In this document: piece after piece, positions 1-7,148 of the stretch | Numbering within the stretch: position 1 is the stretch's first letter | How the letters are laid out: each line of letters starts with the position of its first letter | Source: JBIKWM01 sp044356305 | GTDB lineage: Bacteria > Bacteroidota > Bacteroidia > UBA10329 | Length of the DNA: 31,290 nucleotides | Direction: 5' to 3' | Assembly: GCA_044356305.1 (NCBI GenBank) | Contig: JBIKWM010000037.1 | Location: 1-31,290, forward strand | Program-made: the position numbers and the translations under genes | The notes under the pieces: generated by a model | What the model saw: only the letters and a program-made list of their open reading frames with translations | The model's database searches: none | Told to the model about the DNA's origin: nothing

Positions 1-1
1 T

Positions 2-853
2 TTGCGGCCCATGCCCCAGGCCGATAGTCTGCCCCATTTGCGCACCGACTCTGCGGCCTGGCCTGCCATGGTGCAGATGTCCCCCGCCACAGACAGTACG
101 GTGGTGGCGCCACTTACAGCACCGGCCGCCCCACCCGATGCCTCCAGCCAACACTTCATAGCGGTGCCGCATGTACTGCCGGGCGTTACGGCCGAACCGC
201 AGCGAAGACCATCGGACCCCGGATGGGCATTCGTCCTTTTCTGCGGGGTGCTGCTGGCCATGGGCTACATGCGCTGGTCGCTGTCCAAGCGTTTCGATCA
301 GTTCCTGCGCGGGTTCTACGATTCGAACATGGCCACGCAGTTGTTCCTGGAGGACAATAGCGTGACGCAGCGTCTCACCGCCTTCTTCCTCATTGGCGGA
401 CTGGTAAATGTGGCACTGCTGGCTGCCGATGCCATGCAGCGGTCTGCGCATCTGGGCGAAGGCGCGGGGACCATCGCCCTGATGCTCTTCGTGGCCATCG
501 GGCTCGGACTGGCCTTCAAATCGTGGCTCAACAATGTTATGGGATGGTTGTACGGGGCCGAGCGGCCGTTCGCGCAGCACAACTTCAATCACCTGCTGTT
601 CTTCGGTACCCTGGCCCCATTGCTGGCCCCGCTGGTGCTTGTGGTGTACTTCGGCCCGGCCGATGCGGCCCGCGCCTGTCTCATGGCCGGGGCAGCGGTC
701 ACACTATTGTGCTACTTGGTGTTACAGTGGCGCGGGGCCATGCTTTTCCTGCGTCAGCCAGGGGTGAATATGCTTCACCTCGTCTACTATCTTTGCGCCT
801 TCGAATTAGCCCCCTTGTCTTTGGCTATCAGACTTGCAGGCCGTTATACCTGA
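2..853 (+). CDS. DUF4271 integral membrane protein (5' end probably outside window)
   Basis: The reading frame is open from the left edge, so the N-terminus is probably cut; the first ATG in frame is at 11. The first 70 residues are Pro/Ala/Ser-rich and look like a linker. About six hydrophobic segments follow (around residues 75-92, 125-145, 160-180, 197-220, 225-243 and 255-277), ending in a short polar tail. This layout, and the position directly before hemD, rnpA and a C-terminal processing protease, match the DUF4271 family of Bacteroidota. The biochemical role of that family is not known. There is a 35-bp gap to the next gene and no terminator between them, so it is likely co-transcribed. 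The family call rests on recalled resemblance and gene order rather than a catalytic motif. Confidence 0.75.
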   Translation: MRPMPQADSLPHLRTDSAAWPAMVQMSPATDSTVVAPLTAPAAPPDASSQHFIAVPHVLPGVTAEPQRRPSDPGWAFVLFCGVLLAMGYMRWSLSKRFDQFLRGFYDSNMATQLFLEDNSVTQRLTAFFLIGGLVNVALLAADAMQRSAHLGEGAGTIALMLFVAIGLGLAFKSWLNNVMGWLYGAERPFAQHNFNHLLFFGTLAPLLAPLVLVVYFGPADAARACLMAGAAVTLLCYLVLQWRGAMLFLRQPGVNMLHLVYYLCAFELAPLSLAIRLAGRYT

Positions 854-888
854 GGCACCTCCGAATCATCAACATCCACCACAATTAA

Positions 889-1641
889 ATGGAGAGGGTA
901 AAGAGCATCCTGGTGTCGCAACCGCGCCCCGATTCAGATAAGAACCATTATGCAGAGCTGATTAAGAAGCACGGTGTTCGCATCGACTTCCGCCCCTTCA
1001 TTCATGTCGAGGGGGTTGATGTGGTCGATTTCCGTGCCCAACGGGTGAATATTCTGGAGCACAGTGCCGTGATATTCACGAGCAAGAATGCTGCCGACCA
1101 CTATTTCAGGATATGCGAGGAGATGCGCCTCAATGTGCCTGAGACCATGAAGTATTTCTGCATGAGCGAGGCCATTGCATTCTACCTGCAGAAGTATGTG
1201 GTGTTCCGTAAGCGGAAGATTTTCCACGGAAAGCAGACCTTTCAGGACCTGATAGACATACTGCGCAAGCACAAGGAGGAGAAGTTCCTGTTGCCATGCT
1301 CAGACATCATGCAGAAGCAGCTGACTGACATGATGGACAAGTACAACCTGAAGTACACCAAGACGGTGATCTACAAGACGGTGTCGTCTGACCTGAGCGA
1401 CCTGGCCGATGTGAATTACGATGTGCTCGTGTTCTTCAGTCCCGCAGGCATACAGTCGTTGTTTGAGAATTTCCCCGATTTCAAGCAGAACGCCACACGC
1501 ATTGCAGCCTTTGGTCCCACCACCTGCAAAGCCGTGCGCGATGCCGGCCTGCGCCTCGACATAGGCGCCCCCGTGCCCAATGCCCCCAGCATGACCATGG
1601 CATTGGAACACTACCTGTCGCAGTCAAACAAGAAGAAGTAG
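889..1641 (+). CDS. hemD: Uroporphyrinogen-III synthase
   Basis: 250 residues, the usual size for this cytoplasmic enzyme, which closes and inverts ring D of hydroxymethylbilane to give uroporphyrinogen III in haem and sirohaem synthesis. The family is poorly conserved. What can be seen is the two-lobed alternating alpha/beta pattern, an early VSQPRP segment, a VIFTSKNAADHYF segment around residues 61-73, and a late VFFSPAGIQSLFENFP segment followed by IAAFGPTTCKAVRDAGL. The last two are typical of the second HemD lobe (Ser-Pro-x-Gly and Gly-x-x-Thr). The start is the ATG at 889. The downstream rnpA frame begins right after the stop. The DUF4271-hemD-rnpA order supports the call. Confidence 0.88.
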   Translation: MERVKSILVSQPRPDSDKNHYAELIKKHGVRIDFRPFIHVEGVDVVDFRAQRVNILEHSAVIFTSKNAADHYFRICEEMRLNVPETMKYFCMSEAIAFYLQKYVVFRKRKIFHGKQTFQDLIDILRKHKEEKFLLPCSDIMQKQLTDMMDKYNLKYTKTVIYKTVSSDLSDLADVNYDVLVFFSPAGIQSLFENFPDFKQNATRIAAFGPTTCKAVRDAGLRLDIGAPVPNAPSMTMALEHYLSQSNKKK

Positions 1642-1707
1642 TTGTTGTTAATTGATGTCAATGCTGCCGTGGCCTGTGGCTGCGCAGAAGTACCTTCACG
1701 CATCGGC

Positions 1708-2124
1708 ATGGGCATATACTCTTTTCCGCGTGGCGAAAGGCTCTCATCGCGCATAGTGATAGACAGGCTTTTTCAGGAAGGGAAGGTGATAAAGGCCTAC
1801 CCCATGAATGTTTTCCACATGCCCGTGGAGGGGCAGCAAATGCCACTGGCCGCGCTGATGGCCGCGCCAAAACGCAGGCTGCGCCACGCCACCGACCGCA
1901 ACCGCGTAAAGCGCCTGATGCGCGAGGCTTACCGACTCAACCGACATGCGTTGCGCGAGGTGTGTGCCGATGCGGGTGTGCAGGTGGCCCTGGCTTTTGT
2001 GCACATCGGCAAGGCCGATCCAGACCATGAGGTGGTCACACAATCGATGCGCACAGCACTGGCCCGATTGGCCGAACTGTATCAACCTGACATTGACACG
2101 AAGAAGAATGATGGGAATGAATGA
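1708..2124 (+). CDS. rnpA: Ribonuclease P protein component
   Basis: 138 residues from the ATG at 1708, which begins MGIYSFPRGERLSSR, the standard RnpA opening (F-x-x-x-x-R-L). The frame also runs back to a TTG at 1642, but those residues do not fit the family. The signature RNRVKRLMRE (RNR motif) and basic surface KRRLRHATDRNR are present around residues 55-72. The protein binds RNase P RNA and helps 5' maturation of tRNA precursors. Unlike the frequent rpmH-rnpA arrangement, it sits here between hemD and an S41 protease. Its last codons overlap the start of the protease gene by 8 to 17 bp depending on the ATG used, suggesting translational coupling. Confidence 0.93.
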   Translation: MGIYSFPRGERLSSRIVIDRLFQEGKVIKAYPMNVFHMPVEGQQMPLAALMAAPKRRLRHATDRNRVKRLMREAYRLNRHALREVCADAGVQVALAFVHIGKADPDHEVVTQSMRTALARLAELYQPDIDTKKNDGNE

Positions 2125-3790
2125 CCTGAAAGTTCGCATTGGCCGCTGGGCGCGCACCCTTGTGCTGGCCCTTGGCCTCGGTGGCTCAGCCATGGTGGGC
2201 ATGGGTTTCGCCACCGATTATTTCGAGATATCGAAGAACCTCGACATCTTCATCTCGGTGTACCGCGAGCTGCACAGCTACTACGTGGACGAGACCAATC
2301 CGGGCGAGCTGATGAAAACGGGCATCGAGGCCATGCTCGCATCGCTCGACCCTTACACCAACTTCATTCCCGAGAGCGACATTGAGGACTACCGTTTCAT
2401 GACCACCGGGCAGTATGGTGGCATCGGGGCGCTGATCCGCACCAGGGGCAAGGAAGTGATCGTGGCCGAGTCGTATGAGGGGTACGCATCGGACAAGGCT
2501 GGGCTGGTTCCGGGCGATGTGATCCTACAGATCAATGGCAAGAGCACCGAGGGTAAGGACACCGAGGAGGTGAGCAAGGCACTCAAAGGTCAGCCCGGTT
2601 CGGAGGTGAAACTGATGGTGAAGCGGCCGGGTCAGGACAAGTCCTTTACCGTGAATGTGAAGCGCGAGGAGATCAAGATCAGCAGTGTGCCCTATCATGC
2701 CATGCTCGAGGGCGATGTGGGCTACATCAACCTGTCGAGTTTCACTGAGAGCTGCACCAAGGATGTGTACAAGGCCCTGACCGAGCTCAAGGGCAAGGGC
2801 ATGAAGAAACTGGTGCTCGACCTGCGCGGCAACCCGGGCGGATTGCTCAACGAGGCCGTGAGCATGAGCAACCTGTTTGTGAACAAGGGCGAAATGGTGG
2901 TGAGCACCCGTGGCAAAGTGGACGAATGGAACAAGGTGTATCATGCCACCAATGCCCCGGCCGAGAAGGGTATGCCCGTGGCTGTGCTGGTTAACCGAGG
3001 GTCGGCCTCGGCATCTGAGATTGTGGCCGGGGTGCTGCAGGACCTGGACCGCGGCATCGTAGTGGGCGAGCGCACCTACGGCAAGGGCCTTGTGCAGACC
3101 ACCCGCCCGCTCAGCTACAACGCCCAGCTGAAGGTGACCACCGCCAAGTACTACATCCCGAGCGGGCGTTGCATACAGGCCATCAACTATGCCGAGCGAA
3201 ATGAGGACGGCAGTGTGGCCAAGGTGCCCGATTCGTTGCGTGTGGCACACAAGACCCGCGCTGGCCGCATCGTCTATGATGGAGGTGGCATTGAGCCCGA
3301 TGTGGCCATCAGCCCCATGCAGTTGTCTGACATTGCCTACAGTCTGGGTGAGAAGTTCATCATCTTTGATTTTGCGACCCAGTTCCGTCAGAAGCACGAG
3401 ACCTTGCCGGGCGGACTGGATTTCAAGGTGAGCGATGAGCTGTATAATGAGTTCGTCCAATATATTGAAGGGAAGGACTACGACTATGTGACCGAGAGCG
3501 AGCACATTCTTGAAGACCTGAAAATGGCCGCCACTGAAGAGAAATACTTCGGCCGCGTGGAGGCCGAGTACAAGGCGTTGCTCGACAAGTTGAAGCATAA
3601 CAAGACAGAGGATGTCAAGACCTTCAAGGATGAGATAGTGGATCTGCTCCAGGCCGAGATCATATCGCGCTACTACTATCAGCGCGGCCGCATAGCCTCC
3701 ATGCTGCAACGCGACCGTGAGGTGCAATCGGCTGTCGATGCCCTGAAAGATGAGGCACGTTATAAGAGCCTTTTGGCCGGAAAGAAGTGA
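2108..3790 (+). CDS. ctp: C-terminal processing peptidase, S41 family, with PDZ domain
   Basis: 560 residues from the first of three clustered in-frame ATGs (2108, 2111, 2117). An N-terminal hydrophobic stretch (about residues 12-28) serves as signal peptide or anchor, so the enzyme should act in the periplasm. A helical domain precedes a PDZ domain (about residues 90-180; GGIGALI, then GLVPGDVILQING), which presents the substrate C-terminus. The S41 catalytic core has LDLRGNPGG, then GSASASEI with the nucleophilic Ser (residue 301 of that block fits the usual spacing) and TYGKG with the general base Lys 326, 25 residues later. A charged helical C-terminal extension of about 150 residues is common in Bacteroidota homologues. 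The gene overlaps rnpA and ends the operon. Confidence 0.93.
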   Translation: MMGMNDLKVRIGRWARTLVLALGLGGSAMVGMGFATDYFEISKNLDIFISVYRELHSYYVDETNPGELMKTGIEAMLASLDPYTNFIPESDIEDYRFMTTGQYGGIGALIRTRGKEVIVAESYEGYASDKAGLVPGDVILQINGKSTEGKDTEEVSKALKGQPGSEVKLMVKRPGQDKSFTVNVKREEIKISSVPYHAMLEGDVGYINLSSFTESCTKDVYKALTELKGKGMKKLVLDLRGNPGGLLNEAVSMSNLFVNKGEMVVSTRGKVDEWNKVYHATNAPAEKGMPVAVLVNRGSASASEIVAGVLQDLDRGIVVGERTYGKGLVQTTRPLSYNAQLKVTTAKYYIPSGRCIQAINYAERNEDGSVAKVPDSLRVAHKTRAGRIVYDGGGIEPDVAISPMQLSDIAYSLGEKFIIFDFATQFRQKHETLPGGLDFKVSDELYNEFVQYIEGKDYDYVTESEHILEDLKMAATEEKYFGRVEAEYKALLDKLKHNKTEDVKTFKDEIVDLLQAEIISRYYYQRGRIASMLQRDREVQSAVDALKDEARYKSLLAGKK

Positions 3791-3970
3791 CCAAGGATGC
3801 ATCCTGTCATGGCCCCTTGACTCTTTCAGAAGCGCCTGTTTTCATGGCTGCCATCGGCCTTTTAATTGTTAGACAGTCTGCTTCGGCAGATGTCAGGAAC
3901 CGCTGAGACTGCGCCAGCGCAGGCAGCTTCAAGATCACCGTGGGCTGATGCCAGATAAGGCGACAGCCGA

Positions 3971-4003
3971 GGGCCGCTCTCCGAAAGGGGAGCGGCCCTT
4001 TTT
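3971..4003 (+). terminator. Rho-independent terminator
   Basis: A 12-bp GC-rich stem (GGGCCGCTCTCC against GGGGAGCGGCCC, one G-U pair) with a GAAA loop is followed by TTTTTC. It lies about 180 bp after the S41 protease stop and is the first strong terminator for the hemD-rnpA-ctp operon. The 3791-3970 spacer shows no recognisable gene. Confidence 0.85.
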
Positions 4004-4087
4004 CGTATTGGCCTGGCCAGCGCATGGGCCGCTGGCCCTCGGAGGTACATGCCGTGGCGTGATTGGGCCGTGCATAGGCGGGCTGCT

Positions 4088-4297
4088 CACCGTTTACTAT
4101 CAGAATTCTTCGATGACCTATCATCCATTCTCGTATCGGTATAATCTGAGATCGTTATCTTATGATTTGATTTCGATGACATATGATATATATTCGTATA
4201 GATGCGATATGCATTCGGAATAATATGATTTAATTTCGGATAGGTATGGTATGGTTTCGAAGTGATATGATATAATTTCTAATTTTACCCCAGATAC
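4088..4297. repeat. 21-bp degenerate tandem repeat array 1 (9 units plus one weak)
   Basis: Units begin at 4109, 4130, 4151, 4172, 4193, 4214, 4235, 4256 and 4277, each exactly 21 bp apart with no insertion or deletion; a weaker copy begins at 4088. The pattern is TTCG, then six variable bases, then TATGATWTRAT. The six variable bases differ in nearly every unit (for example ATGACC, TATCGG, GAATAA, GATAGG, AAGTGA). The stretch is AT-rich in a GC-rich neighbourhood. Because 21 is a multiple of three, apparent heptapeptide ORFs appear on both strands; I do not consider these genes. The last units overlap the likely promoter of the HTH gene at 4314. Confidence 0.93.
4254..4287 (+). promoter_or_regulatory. 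Predicted promoter of the HTH gene, inside array 1
   Basis: TAATTTTA at 4280-4287 resembles the Bacteroidota -7 box (TAnnTTTG, last base off), 26 bases before the ATG at 4314. A TTTCG at 4255-4259 lies about 20 bases upstream, where a -33 TTTG-like element is expected. Both fall in repeat units 8 and 9 of the 21-bp array. Confidence 0.5.
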
Positions 4298-4313
4298 CTG
4301 ATTGAGCCCCCCC

Positions 4314-4658
4314 ATGACTGACCCAAAAGAACTTCCCGACATCCGCGATGCGGTGAAGGCCCTGCTTATGAAGCAGAACAAATCCATGCATATGGCCTCG
4401 AGGCGCATGGGACGCAGCCACAACTTCCTGTCCCTCACCCTGCGCGACCGCAACCCGCGCATAGGCCTGCTCATGGACCTGAGCGAGGAGCTGGGCACCA
4501 ATCTGCTCAACTATTACCTCGACCACATGCCGCCCAGCGTGCGCCTAACGGCCCGCGATGTGGCCCACCGCGAGGAGATCAACGCCCTCAAGGCCGAACT
4601 CGAACGGGTAAAGGAGGAGAACGCCAAGCTCTGGGGCGTGATAGCGGGCAGGGGGTGA
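4314..4658 (+). CDS. Small helix-turn-helix protein with C-terminal coiled coil
   Basis: 114 residues from the ATG at 4314 (a TTG at 4302 would add four residues). Residues 10-65 resemble a Cro/XRE-type HTH: a helix ending in KQNKSMHMASRRMGRSHN, the recognition-helix-like HNFLSLTLRDRNPR, then GLLMDLSEELGTNLLNYYL. Residues 85-112 form a short coiled coil (EEINALKAELERVKEENAKL), probably for dimerisation. A cytoplasmic DNA-binding role is inferred; the target is unknown. The gene lies 17 bp after the last unit of the 21-bp array, so the array may be its operator or its target, but nothing in the sequence proves binding. Similar small HTH/coiled-coil proteins occur in Bacteroidota and are usually left hypothetical. 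Confidence 0.78.
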   Translation: MTDPKELPDIRDAVKALLMKQNKSMHMASRRMGRSHNFLSLTLRDRNPRIGLLMDLSEELGTNLLNYYLDHMPPSVRLTARDVAHREEINALKAELERVKEENAKLWGVIAGRG

Positions 4659-4736
4659 GGCGGGGGCCTTATCTGCATGCCCACATGGTTTTCAAAGGAT
4701 CTGCGCCACCTATTTCATCTGTTAGATCAAAAACCG

Positions 4737-4744
4737 CATCTTTG
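4737..4744 (+). promoter_or_regulatory. Bacteroidota -7 box (CATCTTTG)
   Basis: CATCTTTG, one base off TAnnTTTG, ends only 4 bases before the lipoprotein ATG at 4749. Transcription would start at or next to the start codon, giving a leaderless mRNA. It supports the 4749 start over the ATG at 4677. Confidence 0.45.
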
Positions 4745-4748
4745 GCTT

Positions 4749-5681
4749 ATGCGTAACAGAATCTTAGGTCTGGTCATACTGAGTATTGCAGCTTCGAGCA
4801 TCATAGGTTGCAAACACGATGGCATGAAGACGGATGCCACTAGTGTAGATGAACTACTGGCCCGCTGGGCCCCGCAGCCTGTGGAATTCTCCGGTACCAC
4901 ATACACAAGCCCAAAAGGAATGATGGTGACCCTTGGCGGGCCGTTCTATAGTCTGGCCACGGGTGCGGTGGTAAATGGTATCCCGGCAAGCACCATTACG
5001 GTATACCACGACCCGAAGGAGATGCTTCTCGGTGGCCTTCAGACCGTTTCTTTTGGGGCGATGCTGGGCACATCGGGCTCATTCAAGTTAAAGACCACCA
5101 TCAATGGGGAGGCGGTACGGGCCAATACCATGGAAGTGAGATTCCCGGCTATCGCTCCTCAACAACCGATGGAGCTTTTCACGGGAAGTTTGGACACGGG
5201 AGCGTATAACTGGACCCGTATGGATTCTTCAGGTTATGACGGAATTGATTATATGTACATTCCTGGGAGCGAGCAATACATCTACGGGTTTTATTCGGGC
5301 CTGTTCATGCCGGATAATCCTGATCTATTCTCAGATGGGACCTTGATGATCAACTGCGATTTTTACTGTGATGTGCCGTCCATCACCGATGTTTGGGTAA
5401 GTGTGGACCAGTTGGCCAGCGGCAACACAGTTCTGAGTGCCACCACAAAGCTCTATTTCCCTGTGCATCAGGCCCTATATTCGGGAAGGTTGATGGTTCC
5501 AGAACGCTACTGGAACGTGCCCATAGGGTATGCCTCCAAAGCCATAGCCATTGTAATAGATTCTGAGCAGAATCTGTACTACGGGGTAGCTGATATCACC
5601 ATCGAGTCAGGAGGTCAATATCTGATCCATCTTGAAGAGGTGACTGAAGAGGAACTGAGGGCCGCCCTGATGGCCATCTGA
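4749..5681 (+). CDS. Uncharacterised lipoprotein
   Basis: 310 residues from the ATG at 4749. The N-terminus has a basic start (MRNR), a hydrophobic core and a lipobox ending SSIIGC with the lipidated Cys at residue 21, so the mature protein should be a membrane lipoprotein facing the periplasm or cell surface. An upstream ATG at 4677 would bury this signal behind 24 extra residues, so I reject it. The mature part is rich in beta-strand-forming Thr/Gly/Tyr/Val stretches with a Cys pair in NCDFYCD around residue 220, and ends in an acidic segment (EEVTEEEL). I do not recognise a domain. It stands alone between the HTH gene and the sterol-reductase-like gene, with no clear terminator after it. 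Confidence 0.8.
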   Translation: MRNRILGLVILSIAASSIIGCKHDGMKTDATSVDELLARWAPQPVEFSGTTYTSPKGMMVTLGGPFYSLATGAVVNGIPASTITVYHDPKEMLLGGLQTVSFGAMLGTSGSFKLKTTINGEAVRANTMEVRFPAIAPQQPMELFTGSLDTGAYNWTRMDSSGYDGIDYMYIPGSEQYIYGFYSGLFMPDNPDLFSDGTLMINCDFYCDVPSITDVWVSVDQLASGNTVLSATTKLYFPVHQALYSGRLMVPERYWNVPIGYASKAIAIVIDSEQNLYYGVADITIESGGQYLIHLEEVTEEELRAALMAI

Positions 5682-5787
5682 ACTCACCTTTGAGTTTCGT
5701 GTAGGTCCATTGACGTTCCTGCGCCTTGTGGTGTTGGTCCAGTGATCGTTCTTCCGTCAGTTGATAAAGGCATGTCTGCCCTTGCCC

Positions 5788-5795
5788 TACATTCG
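5788..5795 (+). promoter_or_regulatory. Bacteroidota -7 box (TACATTCG)
   Basis: TACATTCG, a TAnnTTCG variant, lies 26 bases before the ATG at 5822. A TTG at 5761 is a possible upstream element. The same TACATTCG octamer precedes the gene at 23030 at the same 26-base distance. Confidence 0.5.
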
Positions 5796-5821
5796 CCCAC
5801 GACCAATAATACAGAACCGCC

Positions 5822-7144
5822 ATGGCCCGCCTCACCGACACCTATACCAACAGCCAGTGGCTGCGCACGCTGGTGCCGCTGCTGCTGGTCACCTGCTGTC
5901 CGCCTTTTGTGATGCTGTTGTGGTACACCATCGTTCACCTCGATGGCTCGTACCTCGCCTTGGGCCAATGGATGCTGAATGATGGCCCCCTGAGCGTGAC
6001 AGGGCAGGTGTGGGGGCCGGTGTTCCTGGGGTCGCCCACGGCCTGGGCCGTTATCGGCTCGTTCGCGGCCCTGCAACTGCTGCTGATGCGGGTGCTGCCG
6101 GGCAAAGCCTACGAAGGACCCCTCACGCCCATGGGCAACACCCCGGGCTACAGGGACAATGGACTGCTGGCCTACGTCATCAGCCTCGGACTCTTCTTCG
6201 GGTGCAGCTACGGGCTGGGGCTGTTCCCGGCCTCCATTGTGTATCACCATATGGGAGAGATTCTCGGGGCGCTCAACATCACGGCCCTGCTGTTCTGCCT
6301 TATGCTCTACCTCAAAGGGCGGTTCGCGCCATCGAGCACCGACAGCGGGGTGAGCGGCAACCCGGTGTTCGACTACTACTGGGGCACCGAGCTGTATCCG
6401 CGCATCTTGGGGTGGGATGTGAAGATGTTCACCAACTGCCGCTTCGGCATGATTGGGTGGAGCGTTGCCGTGCTCTCGTTTGCGGCCGCGCAGCACGAGA
6501 TGGACGGGTACCTATCGCCCGCCATTGCGGTGTCGGCCTTCCTGCAGGCCGCCTACCTGTTCAAGTTCTTCATCTGGGAGGCGGGCTACATGCGCAGCAT
6601 GGACATCATTGTCGATAGGGCCGGGTTCTACATCTGCTGGGGCTGTCTGGTGTGGGTGCCATCGCTCTATACCTCGCACACGCTGTTCATGGTCAAACAT
6701 GCCGATTTTCTGAGCTGGACCGGGGCGGCCGTGGTGGGCGCCTTGGGCCTGTTGGCCATATGGATAAACTACCAGGCCGACCTGCAGCGCCAGCGGGTGC
6801 GCGCCACCAATGGCGATTGCACCGTGTGGGGCAAAAAGCCCGAACTGCTGCGGGCCGAGTACCTGACGGATACAGGCGATAAACGCACCAGCCTGCTACT
6901 GCTCTCGGGCTGGTGGGGCGTGAGCCGCCATTTCCACTACCTGCCCGAGCTGGCCGTGGCCCTGCTGTGGAGCGTGCCGGCCGGGTTCACCCACTTCCTG
7001 CCCTTCAGCTACTTCTTCTTCCTCACCGTACTGCTCACCCATCGCAGCATACGCGATGATGTGAAGTGCCGAACCAAGTATGGCCGCTATTGGGAGGAAT
7101 ACTGCAAAAAGGTGCCTTACAAGATGGTGCCGGGGGTGTTCTGA
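5822..7144 (+). CDS. Sterol/7-dehydrocholesterol reductase-like membrane protein (ERG4/ERG24 family)
   Basis: 440 residues with about nine or ten hydrophobic segments. The C-terminal third carries hallmarks of the ERG4/ERG24/DHCR7 sterol reductase family: GWWGVSRHFHY around residues 363-373, a THRSIRDD segment near 406, and TKYGRYWEEYCKKVPYK near 418-434, ending VPGVF. The central block NPVFDYYWGTELYPR followed by a WDVKMF segment matches the conserved Gly-x-Glu-Leu-x-Pro-Arg region. Family members reduce sterol double bonds at C7 or C14 with NADPH, in membranes. Its substrate here is unknown, since no other sterol gene is in the window; it could act on a dietary or environmental sterol or another polycyclic lipid. 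Only 4 bp separate it from the next gene. Confidence 0.85.
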   Translation: MARLTDTYTNSQWLRTLVPLLLVTCCPPFVMLLWYTIVHLDGSYLALGQWMLNDGPLSVTGQVWGPVFLGSPTAWAVIGSFAALQLLLMRVLPGKAYEGPLTPMGNTPGYRDNGLLAYVISLGLFFGCSYGLGLFPASIVYHHMGEILGALNITALLFCLMLYLKGRFAPSSTDSGVSGNPVFDYYWGTELYPRILGWDVKMFTNCRFGMIGWSVAVLSFAAAQHEMDGYLSPAIAVSAFLQAAYLFKFFIWEAGYMRSMDIIVDRAGFYICWGCLVWVPSLYTSHTLFMVKHADFLSWTGAAVVGALGLLAIWINYQADLQRQRVRATNGDCTVWGKKPELLRAEYLTDTGDKRTSLLLLSGWWGVSRHFHYLPELAVALLWSVPAGFTHFLPFSYFFFLTVLLTHRSIRDDVKCRTKYGRYWEEYCKKVPYKMVPGVF

Positions 7145-7148
7145 GCCG

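Noticed and set aside
2525..3802. 425-residue minus-strand ORF opposite the S41 protease
   Set aside because: Antisense shadow in GC-rich coding DNA. The plus-strand frame has full PDZ and S41 motifs.
3948..4223. ORF with heptapeptide repeats across array 1
   Set aside because: Starts inside the terminator spacer and is open only because of the 21-bp period.
4677..4748. Upstream ATG for the 4749 lipoprotein
   Set aside because: It would place 24 residues before a clean lipoprotein signal, and a -7 box lies between the two ATGs.
5684..6496. 270-residue minus-strand ORF over the sterol-reductase-like gene
   Set aside because: Low-complexity His/Gly/Arg/Gln composition typical of antisense frames; conflicts with a well-supported gene.
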